The position numbers and the translations under genes are program-made. From CAZVGZ01 sp964627605 (GTDB lineage: Bacteria > Latescibacterota > MWCZ01 > CAZVGZ01), in assembly GCA_964627605.1 (NCBI GenBank), contig CAZVGZ010000010.1, forward strand, positions 1 through 64,000: a stretch of DNA of 64,000 nt, read 5' to 3'. Shown here piece after piece: positions 17,886 through 27,447 of this stretch. The notes below the pieces were generated by a model. The model was not told the origin of the DNA and searched no databases. It was given only the letters and a program-made list of their open reading frames with translations. Every line of letters starts with the position of its first letter. Positions within the stretch are counted from its first letter, which is position 1.

Positions 17886-18746
17886 TTACTCATTTTGCAT
17901 CAAGTTCTCCAACTGTTGCCACGATTTTGGATCGTTCACCGGCAGCCAAGCTTCGTCGTGGACAGGAACGGCGCCAAGTTCACCACGCTCCGCCAATATC
18001 GGGAACAGCACCTTTTCAAAGTCTGTCTTCACACTCATATCAAAAAACGCTTCAAAATACTGGTACACTTCCTTGGCGAATACCGTTACACCAACATGGG
18101 TGGGCACCGGGATCATCGGGTACATCTCAATCGTATCCACTTTCCCATCCAAGATGGTCATTCCGGTGAAAGGGTACCGTGTCCCGCCCACCACAACCGC
18201 AGTGCCCACCGTTTTACGCGCCAAGTGCCCAGTTACAATTTTGCGAGGAAACTCCGCGATATCTAGGACAATCTGGTCGTCTGGGTTGTGAACTATCAGG
18301 CTGCACTCGTGAGGGATGGTTCCGTTATCCAATGCGTTTCTCACCGCGCCACCTCGCCCAACTGGACGCTCCGGATCGTAGCTGTACTTTATTTCCACGC
18401 CTAGCTTGCGGCCATCGCCCAAGATGCTCTCCAACGAGTGGGCTTCGTGAAACACCAGCGCGGCGAACCGCTCAAAGCCAGCGTCTCGGTACATGCGGAT
18501 CGTCCGCTCTATCATCGTGTCGCCGTTGGGCAACGTAAGCGCAGTCTTATGAATCCCTTTGTCGATCGTAAGCCTTTTGAGGCGTGCCCCTTCGCCCCCT
18601 GCCGCTAGCGCCACGACGCAATCGCCACGAAAGGTGCTCCATTCCGCTTCGCTCAGTTGGGGATCGCTAGGGGGGAAATGAGCTACCTTCAGACGAAGTT
18701 CATCCAATGCCTGATCAAAACGAAGTTTCTCACCCTGTTTACACAT
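17886..18746 (-). CDS. Sugar-phosphate nucleotidyltransferase-like protein
   Basis: A 286-residue protein with an NTP_transferase fold. The signature loop is ALAAGGEGARLKRLTIDKG, a variant of GGxGTRLxPLT with Arg replacing the usual Pro, followed by RTIRMYRDAGFERFAALV. It carries PERPVGRGGAVRNAL and a late VHDEAWLPVNDPKSW typical of pyrophosphorylases that check product placement. The sugar is unknown. Start fixed at the ATG at 18746 by GAGGAACC just upstream. It is transcribed divergently from the sulfatase, sharing 146 bases of promoter region. Confidence 0.85.
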   Translation of the reverse strand: MCKQGEKLRFDQALDELRLKVAHFPPSDPQLSEAEWSTFRGDCVVALAAGGEGARLKRLTIDKGIHKTALTLPNGDTMIERTIRMYRDAGFERFAALVFHEAHSLESILGDGRKLGVEIKYSYDPERPVGRGGAVRNALDNGTIPHECSLIVHNPDDQIVLDIAEFPRKIVTGHLARKTVGTAVVVGGTRYPFTGMTILDGKVDTIEMYPMIPVPTHVGVTVFAKEVYQYFEAFFDMSVKTDFEKVLFPILAERGELGAVPVHDEAWLPVNDPKSWQQLENLMQNE

Positions 18747-18892
18747 AATGGTTCCTCGGGGCGTCCATTTAGATTCAAACCTAAAAAATACCGCCACCGA
18801 CCTGTTTCTACCAAGGCGTCGCCCCCCACATCGTGCGGTATTACATTCAGAGCATCGCCATACATCCATCTTCGACCATAAAGAGGCACACC
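18747..18892. promoter_or_regulatory. Divergent promoter region, nucleotidyltransferase/sulfatase
   Basis: Head-to-head spacer of 146 bases between two starts that both have good ribosome sites (GAGGAACC on minus, AAAGAGG on plus). Promoters for both directions must lie here if the genes are not read from further away, but no clear -35/-10 pair or operator palindrome stands out by eye. Confidence 0.4.
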
Positions 18893-20281
18893 ATGCCGCA
18901 AGATCGCCCTAATATCATTCTCATCATGACCGACCAGCATCGCGCCGACGCGATAGGCGCTGCGGGTAACACGGTCATCAACACCCCCAATTTGGACCGC
19001 CTGGCAGGTGAAGGCGTGCTTTTCGACCGGATGTACTCCACCTCACCGGTCTGCATGCCCATGCGCGCGTCGTTCGCCACGGGCCGCTATCCTCACAACA
19101 CAGGTGTCGTGGGAAATTCAGGCCAGATGCTGCCTCAAGAGATCACGTTCATGCAGCAGCTCGCTGAAGCTGGTTATCATAACTCTCTTGTGGGCAAAAC
19201 ACATTTTTTTGGTCATGCCAGCGAGATGGATATAATGGCTCACGAGCACATCCAGCACGAAATGGGGTTCGCGGACGTTCACGAGCTCACAGGCAAAATG
19301 GCGTCGCGACGCTGCGATTCGTATTACACTCATCATCTCAGAGCAAAAAGCCTACTCGAAACCCACCGCACTGACTCCAGGGGCCGCACAGACAAGCCGA
19401 TATGGTTCTGCGATCCGTCTCCGCTGCCTGAAGAGGACCACATCGACGGCTATCTTGGCGATCAGGCCGCGAGGTGGGTGGACGAACACGAGGGCACCGA
19501 ACCGTTCTTCTTGATGGCTTCATTCTCCGGTCCCCATGACCCGTGGGACCCTCCAGGTCGCTACGCCACGATGTACGACCCCAACGACATGCCACCGTTC
19601 ATCGAAGACGACCTATCGGGCAAACCGGAAAATCAGAAAGAGCGCGCAGAGAAGCAGCGCACTTTGAGCGACATGACAGACGAAGATGTCGCAAAGACCA
19701 GGGCGGCCTACTACGGTAATACAACGCTCATCGACGACGGAATAGGAAAACTGTTCGACACACTCACGCGCCGGGGATTCATGGACGACGCGCTGATCAT
19801 CTACACATCCGACCACGGCGAGTTGTTGGGCGATCACCGGATGTTCCAAAAAAGCATGTTCTACGAATCAGCCGCTCGCATCCCTGGCATCGTCCGTTGG
19901 CCTGGCCACATCCAAGGCAACCGAAGAACCGACGCGCTCTCAGAGTGCATCGACCTCTCAGCGACAATCCTCGACGCCGCAGGCCTCACGCCACCACCAA
20001 AAACATTTGGCCGCTCGCTCCTACCACTCTTAACAGCAAAAAAACTCCGCCGTCACCGCGATATGGTCTTCTCTGAGCTCGCCACCTGGAAAATGGTCTG
20101 CACCGAACGCTGGAAATACACCTACGACCCAACTGAGGGCGGCCCCCAAGAGCTCTACGACTTAGAGTCCGATCCCCAAGAACAAAACAACCTTATCAAA
20201 TCCAATCCCGGCATCGGCTCCGACCTGCGGGGGGCATTACTAGATTGGTTGATCGACACGGAAGCGGCGTTGAATGGGTAA
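18893..20281 (+). CDS. Sulfatase
   Basis: Alkaline-phosphatase-superfamily sulfatase of 462 residues. It opens with RPNIILIMTDQHRADA (metal aspartates) and carries the formylglycine signature CMPMR followed by ASFATGRYPHNTG, with the modifiable cysteine at residue 54. The later metal/catalytic block IIYTSDHGELLGDHRMFQK is intact. No signal peptide is visible, so it is either cytoplasmic or exported by other means. The start is set by AAAGAGG before the ATG at 18893. It requires a formylglycine-generating enzyme, which is not in the window. Substrate is probably a sulfated glycan, by family only. Confidence 0.92.
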   Translation: MPQDRPNIILIMTDQHRADAIGAAGNTVINTPNLDRLAGEGVLFDRMYSTSPVCMPMRASFATGRYPHNTGVVGNSGQMLPQEITFMQQLAEAGYHNSLVGKTHFFGHASEMDIMAHEHIQHEMGFADVHELTGKMASRRCDSYYTHHLRAKSLLETHRTDSRGRTDKPIWFCDPSPLPEEDHIDGYLGDQAARWVDEHEGTEPFFLMASFSGPHDPWDPPGRYATMYDPNDMPPFIEDDLSGKPENQKERAEKQRTLSDMTDEDVAKTRAAYYGNTTLIDDGIGKLFDTLTRRGFMDDALIIYTSDHGELLGDHRMFQKSMFYESAARIPGIVRWPGHIQGNRRTDALSECIDLSATILDAAGLTPPPKTFGRSLLPLLTAKKLRRHRDMVFSELATWKMVCTERWKYTYDPTEGGPQELYDLESDPQEQNNLIKSNPGIGSDLRGALLDWLIDTEAALNG

Positions 20282-20397
20282 AATCGTCGCTTCGGCGGAC
20301 ATTAGACCGTCACACCCGTTTCGCGGCGGCCTCAGTCTCGGTGAGGGAGGCGTATTCTGGAGGCCGACCTAAAGGCCGGGAGCTCTCGCCCAGCATG

Positions 20398-21660
20398 TCA
20401 AGCGGTGTGGTGTTTTTCAGCTTTGGGGCTAAACCCCAACCCATCCAACGCCTCATCGCGATCAGTGAATCGCATGAAGAAGCCCCAGGGGCCGGAGCGA
20501 TTGTAGCATTTGACGAGGATTTGGGTGGGGCCTTTGGGGAGGTTGACGAAGGCGATGTCCTGATCGAAATGGATTCCCCGTTCACCGACGTAGCGCCAGA
20601 CCTCTTTACGGTCGAACCAGACGACGGTGTCGTCGCTGGAGGAGAAGCGCATCTGAACGTCCTGCTGAATAGGACTGGTCAGTTTGCAGGTAGCGTAGGC
20701 GGTTAGTTTCGGCGGCTGTCCACCTTCGATCTCGCCCAAACCGATGACACCACCACCTGTGCCGCGAATATTCCAGCGGATTTTCATGCCTCTGCCGTCG
20801 TACGTCGCATCCAGATCGACGCCACTTTCAGGCGGAAAGGTGGTGTCGATACCAGGGCGGTCGGTCGAATCAAACGGTGTCACCACGTACCAGGCCTGGG
20901 GCACACCCGCCACCACATTCGGGTCTTTCCAGACACCGATAGGCTGAATGCGCCTCTGGGCTAAACTGTCGGGCTCTGCCGGGATCATCAGACCACCAGT
21001 ATTTGCGATCTCCAGGTTCACGTCGGTGATCGCCTGTCGAACACCGTCATCACCATCCCAACCCGACCAGCTAAGCCGTCCTCCAGCGTGATAGAACGCG
21101 ATTAGACCGGCGGCGCCCTCCCTGACGAAATCCACCATCTGCTCTCTGACCTGTTGTGGCGACTGCGCTGTGTCAGGAACACCCTCCATACCCCAAAAAC
21201 CCTGGTACACGCCAGCAAACGCGACCCCAGGTACCCGCTTTCGAGCCGTCGTGAGCATCCACTGGACCTCATGGCTGGTCATCGAGCGGTTTTAATCGTC
21301 GCTGCTGACCGGGTACCAGTAGATCACCATCACATCGCAGACATCCGGCCCGAAATTGAGAAGCGACCCGGCACTACCATACCCCGCATAGACGAGATGT
21401 TCTGGATTGCCATCGACCTCCTGGACGACCTTGTAAATGCCCCTAAGAGCGGAGATGGCGTCCCCAGGGCTGTCATCGAGAACGTAGTAACCTCCAAGAT
21501 TTGGCGCGTCCCTGACCTTTGCCACCTCCTTGGCACACTTTTCCGGCGAAAACAGAAACAGGCCTTCACGGTGGCCTGCTGGCGTTGTGCCGCTATACCC
21601 GCGCTAGCAGCCAACAAGCTCCAGGCACTTGCCGTCGCCCACGCCTATGCGCGAGAATTA
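20398..21660 (-). pseudogene. Broken secreted-type glycan-related protein
   Basis: A single reading frame runs from about 21604 to 20398 but is cut by TAA at 21292-21294: ...MVIYWYPVSSDD, stop, NRSMTSHEVQWML.... A second in-frame stop (TAG) lies near 21603, beyond which coding-like text (GDGKCLELVG) continues. The parts make sense together: a TIM-barrel-like half with LVYAGYGSAGSL and VMVIYWYPV, then a C-terminal domain like carbohydrate-binding or PA14-type folds (FSSSDDTVVWFDRKEVW, ILVKCYNRSGPWGFFMRF). The largest surviving piece begins at an ATG at 21282 (294 residues). Exact family unknown. TAA and TAG end neighbouring genes normally, so recoding is unlikely. Confidence 0.65.
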
Positions 21661-21756
21661 GTGGGTGGGGGTTACCCTTAGAGCCGAGACCGTTGAGAGA
21701 CCTCGCATGACCGCCCATAAAAGCCGTTTTCGTAGAGGTTGGGAAGAAGCATAAAC

Positions 21757-22098
21757 GTGAGCGACGACTGCATTTTCTGCAAAATTGTCAGCGGTGAAAT
21801 TGGGTCGGACATCGCCTATGAGAACGACCAGGTCATGGCGTTCAATGACATCAGTCCCAAGGCACCTACGCACATTCTGGTCGTCCCCAAAACACACATC
21901 CCCACCGTTGCGGACCTGACAGAAGATCATCAAAGCCTCATCGCCCATCTGATTCTGACCGCTAACAAGATTGCCGCCGATGCAGGGCTGACGGGCTACC
22001 GGCTTGTTGTCAACTGCAACGCTGAAGGTGGACAAGAGGTCTACCATCTCCACCTGCACATTATGGGCGGACGGCAGATGAGGTGGCCCCCAGGCTAA
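21757..22098 (+). CDS. HIT-family nucleotide hydrolase
   Basis: Histidine-triad protein of 113 residues acting on purine nucleoside phosphoramidates or related nucleotides. The N-terminus DDCIFCKIVSGEI is standard for the HINT/PKCI branch. The mid block is ILVVPKTHIPTVADL and the catalytic triad VYHLHLHIMGGRQM is intact. The GTG at 21757 with GGGAAGAAG upstream is the likely start; a TTG 18 bases earlier is less well placed. It is flanked by the broken gene on one side and converges with the PBP gene on the other. Confidence 0.93.
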   Translation: MSDDCIFCKIVSGEIGSDIAYENDQVMAFNDISPKAPTHILVVPKTHIPTVADLTEDHQSLIAHLILTANKIAADAGLTGYRLVVNCNAEGGQEVYHLHLHIMGGRQMRWPPG

Positions 22099-22123
22099 CC
22101 GCCGCTGATTCTGGTGCTGACTC

Positions 22124-24448
22124 CTAGAACCGGTTATCAGTGCGGTTGGGTCTGGCTCTGTCACCGGGGATGTTTGGGCGAGATCGTACAACCGCACCGA
22201 CCCGGTGAACATTGCACGCTTCCTCTACATCTGACTGCCGGAAATGCTCTCGATAGGTATCCGGGCAGTAGTCGGTCGCCGACTTCCACGTCGTGGTGCA
22301 CACCCTCCGCTCAATCACTCCAGCGCCTGGACTCTCAAATTCAGCCACCGGCAGCCCCAGCGTATCGTGTGCCGCCTTCATGAAAGTGGCCCAGATCGGA
22401 AGCGCCGCTCCTGAGCCGCTGTGCTTCTTGCCCATGTCCGCCTTCTCGTCAAACCCGACCCACACACCTGTCACCAACTGCGGCGTATATCCGACAAACC
22501 AGGCATCACCATAGTCGTTCGTCGTACCGGTCTTGCCCGCCGACGGCCTCTTATAGTAGAGCCGGCTCCGCGCGCCAATCGCTGTGCCCCACGGACGCCT
22601 GTATTGAGGTTCAGGCTCGCGTTCTGGAAGACAGTCGAATGCCGATGTCATCATCGACGTGATAATAAAAGCGCTTTCGGCGGACAGCACCTGCCGCTGC
22701 GCTCCGGCGCTGGTCTGCGGCCCAATCGTCATCCCCTCGCGGTTGGACACCCGCGTTACACCGATTGGACTTGTGTATATGCCTCTGTTGGCCACACCTC
22801 CATAGGCTGCGGCCAACTGCATGAGGATCACCTCGCCCACGCCAAGCGCCAGCGACGGCACACCAGGAAGCTTGGTCGTGATCCCCAACTGCCTTGCATA
22901 CTGAATCGCCAACCTTGGCCGAATTTTTTCCAGCAGCCTTATCGCTATTAGGTTGCGAGACCTCATCAGACCCACCCTGAGCGGCGTTAGCCCACCGACA
23001 GTCTTATCGTAGTTTTGAGGCCTCCACAGGCGACGGTTACCAAATGTGTCTATATCCTCAATCGTGAACGGCTGATCCAGAAGCAGGTAGTTCGGGGCGT
23101 AGCCGTTATCGATCGCTGCCATATACACAAACGGCTTAAACGCCGATCCTGGTTGCCTGAGCGCCTGGACGGCTCTGTTGAACTTCGACTCCCTGAAATC
23201 GCGTCCCCCCACCATCGCCAATATCGCCCCAGTGGCGGGGTCCAAGCAGATCAGCGCAGCTTGAATCGGTTTGGCCCGCAGGGCGGCTGTATCGCTTGCG
23301 CTGGTGTCAAACAGTGCCGGGTCCAGCCATTCAGGGTGTTCGCCTGTTCTAACCCCCTCGTCAAACGTCGCTTGCATGAGCGCTAACTGCTCGGTGACCG
23401 CCCGTTCAGCCAGTACCTGGAGCCTGGTGTCCAGAGTCGTCTGGATGTGAAGACCGCCCCCGAAAATGATCTCATCCGTCCCCACAGAATCCGGCATACC
23501 CAACGCCCGTGCAAAATCAGAACGCACCGAGTCGTTTCGGGCGATCCGTTTGCTGAGCGAGGTCCTGACGAACTCAGTGAAATACGGCGCTATCCCAGGA
23601 GGCTCCTGAGGTTTATTGGTGATCATCGGAATAGCGCTCAGGCTGTCAACTTCACTCTGCGTCAGCGCCCCGGTAACCCCCATTGTCCGAAGCACGACGT
23701 TGCGACGCCGTCGGGCGCGTTCGGGGTGTCGGTCAGGGCGATAGTTATTTGGGGCTCTCAGCATTCCGACAAACGTGGCGCACTGTTCTACAAGCAGGTC
23801 GCTGGCGGGGCGGTCGAAGTACTCTTTGGCAGCGGCTTGCACGCCATACGCTCCGCTGCCAAAATAGACCTGGTTCAAATAGAGCTGAATGATCTCAGGT
23901 TTGGTGAATGTCCTTTCGATCTTGACAGCGGTGAGCGCTTCTTTGATTTTTCGGGTGATACTCCGCTCGGAGCCCACGGTCGTGATAAACAGGTTTCTGG
24001 CAAGCTGTTGTGTTATAGTGCTGGTGCCCTGGGTCCGCCCGCCTCGCCGAATCTTATTTAACACAGCGCGGGCTATCCCCCTGACATCGACTCCCCAGTG
24101 GGTCCAAAACTTTCGATCTTCAGTGGAGATCAGCGCGTCGGTTAGTGCAGGGGGAAGCTGTTCGTGGGGAACAAGCTCCCGCCTCTGTGTAAACAGACGT
24201 TTTAGGACGACCCCGTCACCACTCATTATCGTGGTTGTAAGACGCGGTCGTATCCTCTCCAAGCTGCCCAAGTCTGGGAGCGTATCGTCATAGTATGAAG
24301 CAAACCAGTAGGCGCTGCCGCCCACTATAAGCGACAGTCCAAAAAAGGCTCCAAAAAACCAAAAAACGTATCGACGCACAGACGCGACCCCACAAAAGGA
24401 GACAGCGAGAACTCTTTTTAGATTCTCGAAGATACGTGCGGTGGCCAC
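22124..24448 (-). CDS. Penicillin-binding protein 1A (bifunctional)
   Basis: Class A PBP of 774 residues that polymerises and cross-links peptidoglycan. After a single membrane anchor (about residues 26-50), the glycosyltransferase domain has ISTEDRKFWTHWGVDVRG, GTSTITQQLARNLF and KIKEALTAVKIERTFTK. The transpeptidase domain has the nucleophile motif SAFK (in QPGSAFKPF), SRN (MRSRNLIAI) and KTG (AGKTGTTNDYGDAWF). All catalytic motifs are intact. The gene is divergent from the GNAT gene with 63 bases between starts and converges on the HIT gene. Confidence 0.95.
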   Translation of the reverse strand: MATARIFENLKRVLAVSFCGVASVRRYVFWFFGAFFGLSLIVGGSAYWFASYYDDTLPDLGSLERIRPRLTTTIMSGDGVVLKRLFTQRRELVPHEQLPPALTDALISTEDRKFWTHWGVDVRGIARAVLNKIRRGGRTQGTSTITQQLARNLFITTVGSERSITRKIKEALTAVKIERTFTKPEIIQLYLNQVYFGSGAYGVQAAAKEYFDRPASDLLVEQCATFVGMLRAPNNYRPDRHPERARRRRNVVLRTMGVTGALTQSEVDSLSAIPMITNKPQEPPGIAPYFTEFVRTSLSKRIARNDSVRSDFARALGMPDSVGTDEIIFGGGLHIQTTLDTRLQVLAERAVTEQLALMQATFDEGVRTGEHPEWLDPALFDTSASDTAALRAKPIQAALICLDPATGAILAMVGGRDFRESKFNRAVQALRQPGSAFKPFVYMAAIDNGYAPNYLLLDQPFTIEDIDTFGNRRLWRPQNYDKTVGGLTPLRVGLMRSRNLIAIRLLEKIRPRLAIQYARQLGITTKLPGVPSLALGVGEVILMQLAAAYGGVANRGIYTSPIGVTRVSNREGMTIGPQTSAGAQRQVLSAESAFIITSMMTSAFDCLPEREPEPQYRRPWGTAIGARSRLYYKRPSAGKTGTTNDYGDAWFVGYTPQLVTGVWVGFDEKADMGKKHSGSGAALPIWATFMKAAHDTLGLPVAEFESPGAGVIERRVCTTTWKSATDYCPDTYREHFRQSDVEEACNVHRVGAVVRSRPNIPGDRARPNRTDNRF

Positions 24449-24511
24449 TGCTCGGCAATTGGGAATCGGTTTTCAGATGGTGAATCACCTACAGGAAAGG
24501 GCAGCGCTCCT

Positions 24512-25093
24512 ATGCCTCTTCAGCTAAAAATGGTGCGTACTGACTATGAAAGTATGCCCGATCTTGTCATGCCCACACCGTACGAGATTCGCACCTATCA
24601 GCCTGGGGACGAACACCATTGGGCGAACATTATCAACCGCGCAGGGCATCTTGGCGAGTTCGATTCGCAGTCGGTCAAGGAGAAGCTGACAGGACAGCCT
24701 CAATTCACCCCTGAGTGCCTTTTGTTTGCCACCATCGACGAAGAGCCTGTGGCAACAGCCTGCGCTTGGCGAGATGGCGACTCAAATCGACGGCAGGGAC
24801 AGCTACATATGGTGGCTGTTATACCTGAGCATCAAGGGCACCGACTCGCATACTGGCTGAGTCTGGAGGCGATGAGAAAGCATCAGGACTGGGGGATGCG
24901 CCGTCTGGTGCTATTCACCGACGATTTTCGGCTCGCGGCGGTCAAGACATACGCAAATCTGGATTGGCAGCCGGTCTATCGCGCCCCTGGCCATTTTGAG
25001 CGTTGGCACGACGTCTACTCCAAGCTAGGAATCCTTGATGAAGCCGCGTGCGCCAGGAGTCTCGCGCCACCGACGGGTTCGCCAGATGGTTGA
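24512..25093 (+). CDS. GNAT-family N-acetyltransferase
   Basis: A 193-residue GNAT protein with the acetyl-CoA loop in VAVIPEHQGHRLAYWLSLEA, motif A of the family, followed by MRRLVLFTDDFRLAAVKTYANLDWQPVYR (beta5/motif B region, quoted here in outline). The N-terminal half begins IRTYQPGDEHHWANIINRAG, usual in GNATs of environmental bacteria. Acceptor unknown. It starts 63 bases from the divergent PBP1A and heads a plus-strand group with a small membrane protein, a propeller and an EamA half. Confidence 0.85.
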   Translation: MPLQLKMVRTDYESMPDLVMPTPYEIRTYQPGDEHHWANIINRAGHLGEFDSQSVKEKLTGQPQFTPECLLFATIDEEPVATACAWRDGDSNRRQGQLHMVAVIPEHQGHRLAYWLSLEAMRKHQDWGMRRLVLFTDDFRLAAVKTYANLDWQPVYRAPGHFERWHDVYSKLGILDEAACARSLAPPTGSPDG

Positions 25094-25153
25094 CGCTGGA
25101 GTATATTTCCTCTACAGGGATGAACGCTGGCTGGTCAGTTAGGGCCTATATAT

Positions 25154-25348
25154 ATGAGTTTCCGCAAACTGAAACGTCGTTATCAGTACCACATGCTCGG
25201 TTTTGTGGTGATGATCGTAGGTATCGGAATCTTGGCGTGGACAGGTGTCGAACGCCATCCAAGAATATTCCCGCTGGCGGTAGGTGCTGTGATATTTCTG
25301 GTGAGCCTGGGCGTCCATAAGTTCCCCGGGCACGGCAGACGGCGGTAG
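25154..25348 (+). CDS. Small two-helix membrane protein
   Basis: A 64-residue protein with a basic N-terminus (MSFRKLKRRYQ), two hydrophobic helices (about 14-30 and 38-54) joined by GVERHPRIFP, and a basic tail. This topology is common for small inner-membrane proteins of unknown role. No clear ribosome site is present, so support is the helix pattern and its position 21 bases before the propeller gene. Confidence 0.5.
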   Translation: MSFRKLKRRYQYHMLGFVVMIVGIGILAWTGVERHPRIFPLAVGAVIFLVSLGVHKFPGHGRRR

Positions 25349-25369
25349 TAGGCTGTGCTGTTGCCGACC

Positions 25370-26440
25370 ATGACCCCGGTCCGCCTCCCCCAGGCGACAT
25401 CGCGCCTTTTCGCCATGAGCGCCGGCGGGAGTGGCGCTCTCTACTTCGGTAGTTCGCCGTCCCCCCTATATCGCTACGCCCCTTTCAGCGGCACACTTAC
25501 AGCGATAGCCACACCTCTGACTGATCTCCCGATCTCTGCGTCGCTCGCGCTGGGCCATCGTGTCTACATTCTGAGCCAGAAGTCACCGACTATCGCGGTC
25601 TACGACACAGAAAAAGATGACTGGTCAACAATCAATCTTCCGCATGAAAGCGCCAACGTCTGGTATGGTATCGTCGATGAAGCACGCCAGAGCCTTTGGC
25701 TGATCGATCGCTCAAACGACACTCTCATGTGTCTCAACTGTCAAACCGAGTCCGTCGCGACGTTCGACTACCCATACGACAATGAAATCCCAGGCGTAGC
25801 GATCGGTTTGAACGATGGCCATAGACTACTTTTAGTCGGCACGGACCCTTGTGGAGTGGGCATTTTTGATCGCAGATCTGAGCGGTTTTCCAAGTGGATC
25901 GGTTCGCCTTGGCCGGAAATCGAGCCCACTGGAGTCGTGCCGATCCCAGAAGATCGCTTGTTGATAGCCGACAGGTTGCGCGGGCGTCTGGCTGTATACC
26001 ATCTGAAGTCCGAGATTTGGGAGAGGCCAATTGAGATGCCGGATCACGGATCGGTCTATGGGTTTATCGGTATGGGCCTTCCTTGGGACGGTGGGGCGCT
26101 GTTCTGCCTGAGTACCTATCAGGGTACAATGAGGTACGACAGGCATGCCAACAGCTTTGTGTCCACCGGTTCAGTTGACTCCGGTTTGGGTGTAGACGGC
26201 CTCCCATATCATTTTATGGACCGCTATCTAGCCTTCGATCCGTCTGACGAATCGGTGAGCTACCTAGCGATTGACGACCCCATGGACAGCTACACCCAAC
26301 TGTGCTACGGTTTGGTCCACGATGGGCATCTCTATGTAACCGGCAACGATATATACGACTCAGACACCCGGGTTCCTGACGGCGGTAATGTCGGGCCCAT
26401 GACGGTGTGGCAGTCTTTCCCACCGCAGGAGACTACATGA
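25370..26440 (+). CDS. Beta-propeller protein of unknown function
   Basis: A 356-residue chain with repeated four-strand blades, each ending in hydrophobic-aromatic phrases (for example YDTEKDDWSTINLP, LWLIDRSNDTLMCLN and LLIADRLRGRLAVYHL). It has no signal peptide. The frame also reaches a GTG at 25355. The TGA stop overlaps the ATG of the next gene (ATGA), so the two are translationally coupled. Propellers of this kind bind ligands or proteins; no catalytic residues can be proposed. Confidence 0.7.
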   Translation: MTPVRLPQATSRLFAMSAGGSGALYFGSSPSPLYRYAPFSGTLTAIATPLTDLPISASLALGHRVYILSQKSPTIAVYDTEKDDWSTINLPHESANVWYGIVDEARQSLWLIDRSNDTLMCLNCQTESVATFDYPYDNEIPGVAIGLNDGHRLLLVGTDPCGVGIFDRRSERFSKWIGSPWPEIEPTGVVPIPEDRLLIADRLRGRLAVYHLKSEIWERPIEMPDHGSVYGFIGMGLPWDGGALFCLSTYQGTMRYDRHANSFVSTGSVDSGLGVDGLPYHFMDRYLAFDPSDESVSYLAIDDPMDSYTQLCYGLVHDGHLYVTGNDIYDSDTRVPDGGNVGPMTVWQSFPPQETT

Positions 26441-26844
26441 CAGCCACAGCGGGGTATGCGATTCTTGTGATGACGATGTACGGCGGTGCTATGTTTCTAA
26501 TGAAGCTCGCTGGCAGCCGCCTCGACCCGTTTACCTGTGTCAGTATGAATATCATCGGTTACGGTGCGCTCGGAGCGATCGCCATGACCAGGGCGCAGTG
26601 GAGCTTCGGTTGGCCGAGTCTGGTCGCCATCGCCATCGGAGCGATGTACGTGATCGGAAACGCCGCATTCTACAAGCTGTCCCAGGTCGCCGACGTGAGC
26701 ACTCTGGCCCCGATAGTCAGCCTCCAGATCATGATCCCCATCGCCCTGGGAATCGCGCTGCTCGGCGAACCTGTCACCGTTCGAAAGGCGTTCGGTGTCC
26801 TCCTGGCGACGGCATCCATCTGGCTACTGTCCACGGAAACATGA
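26437..26844 (+). CDS. EamA-like half transporter
   Basis: A 135-residue membrane protein with four to five hydrophobic helices. The last two helices carry VSTLAPIVSLQIMIPIALG and LLGEPVTVRKAFGVLLATA, the signature end of a single EamA domain. Full EamA transporters have two such domains, so this is a half-size unit that would work as a dimer or, less likely, a truncated copy. GCAGGAG precedes the ATG. Coupled to the propeller gene by a 4-base overlap. Confidence 0.8.
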   Translation: MTATAGYAILVMTMYGGAMFLMKLAGSRLDPFTCVSMNIIGYGALGAIAMTRAQWSFGWPSLVAIAIGAMYVIGNAAFYKLSQVADVSTLAPIVSLQIMIPIALGIALLGEPVTVRKAFGVLLATASIWLLSTET

Positions 26845-27447
26845 AGACAGAACGCGTCGCATCAGAGCACGCGGCGTGCTAAAGAAGCGTTTGTAATCGC
26901 ACACGTTGATGGTGTCGAGGGAAGCCCGGTGTGGAGTTCTGTTGGGGCGGCATGTCGCCCAACGCTGGCATGATAGGTACACACAGCGCTCGAAATGCTG
27001 TGAGGGTCGTAACAACACCAGAACTAGTTGCCATGCCATCGAAGTAAAGGTTCGCCACATCGCTATCAATGTGTTTTAGCGCTCACTCTGGTCGGAACAA
27101 AGTCCGGTGGTTTTGCGTTTGTAAAGGTGTCGGTTTCAGCGGGTTAGAAATCTGCACGACAAGTTGGGGTTTTACGAAGGTGAGCCGTATAATACTCCTG
27201 TAACAGTATATTATCAGAATTCATTTGAAAAACAATGCACTCTTGCAGAAGTTGTTGAGTCGCAATAGGGAATGACCATAAAGGGGCCGGTGGCATTTGG
27301 AGGGTGAGACGTGCTGTCCATCCAATGTCCACGATTTTTAGTTTCCCAATTGACCCCACTGTCAGGACGCACTAAATTTGTGCAGGCACAGCAATATTTC
27401 GCCCTAACGGGTTTTCCTGCGCATATCAGTTGTCTCCAGGGGGACAG
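26845..27447. other. Long intergenic region before sucC
   Basis: About 600 bases without a credible gene. It contains a short imperfect hairpin (GTTGGG-CG with CG-CCCAAC around 26940-26962). A TATAAT box lies near 27188-27193 with a weak TTGGGG 18 bases upstream, which could be a sigma-70 promoter for sucC with a long leader. No riboswitch or tRNA was recognised. Confidence 0.35.

Noticed and set aside
21292..21294. Stop-codon recoding of TAA
   Set aside because: TAA ends neighbouring genes normally and a second stop (TAG) breaks the same gene, so decay is simpler.
26910..26965. Cobalamin-riboswitch-like text (GAGGGAAGCCCGGTG)
   Set aside because: Lacks the downstream B12-box core and the correct helices; no B12 gene follows.
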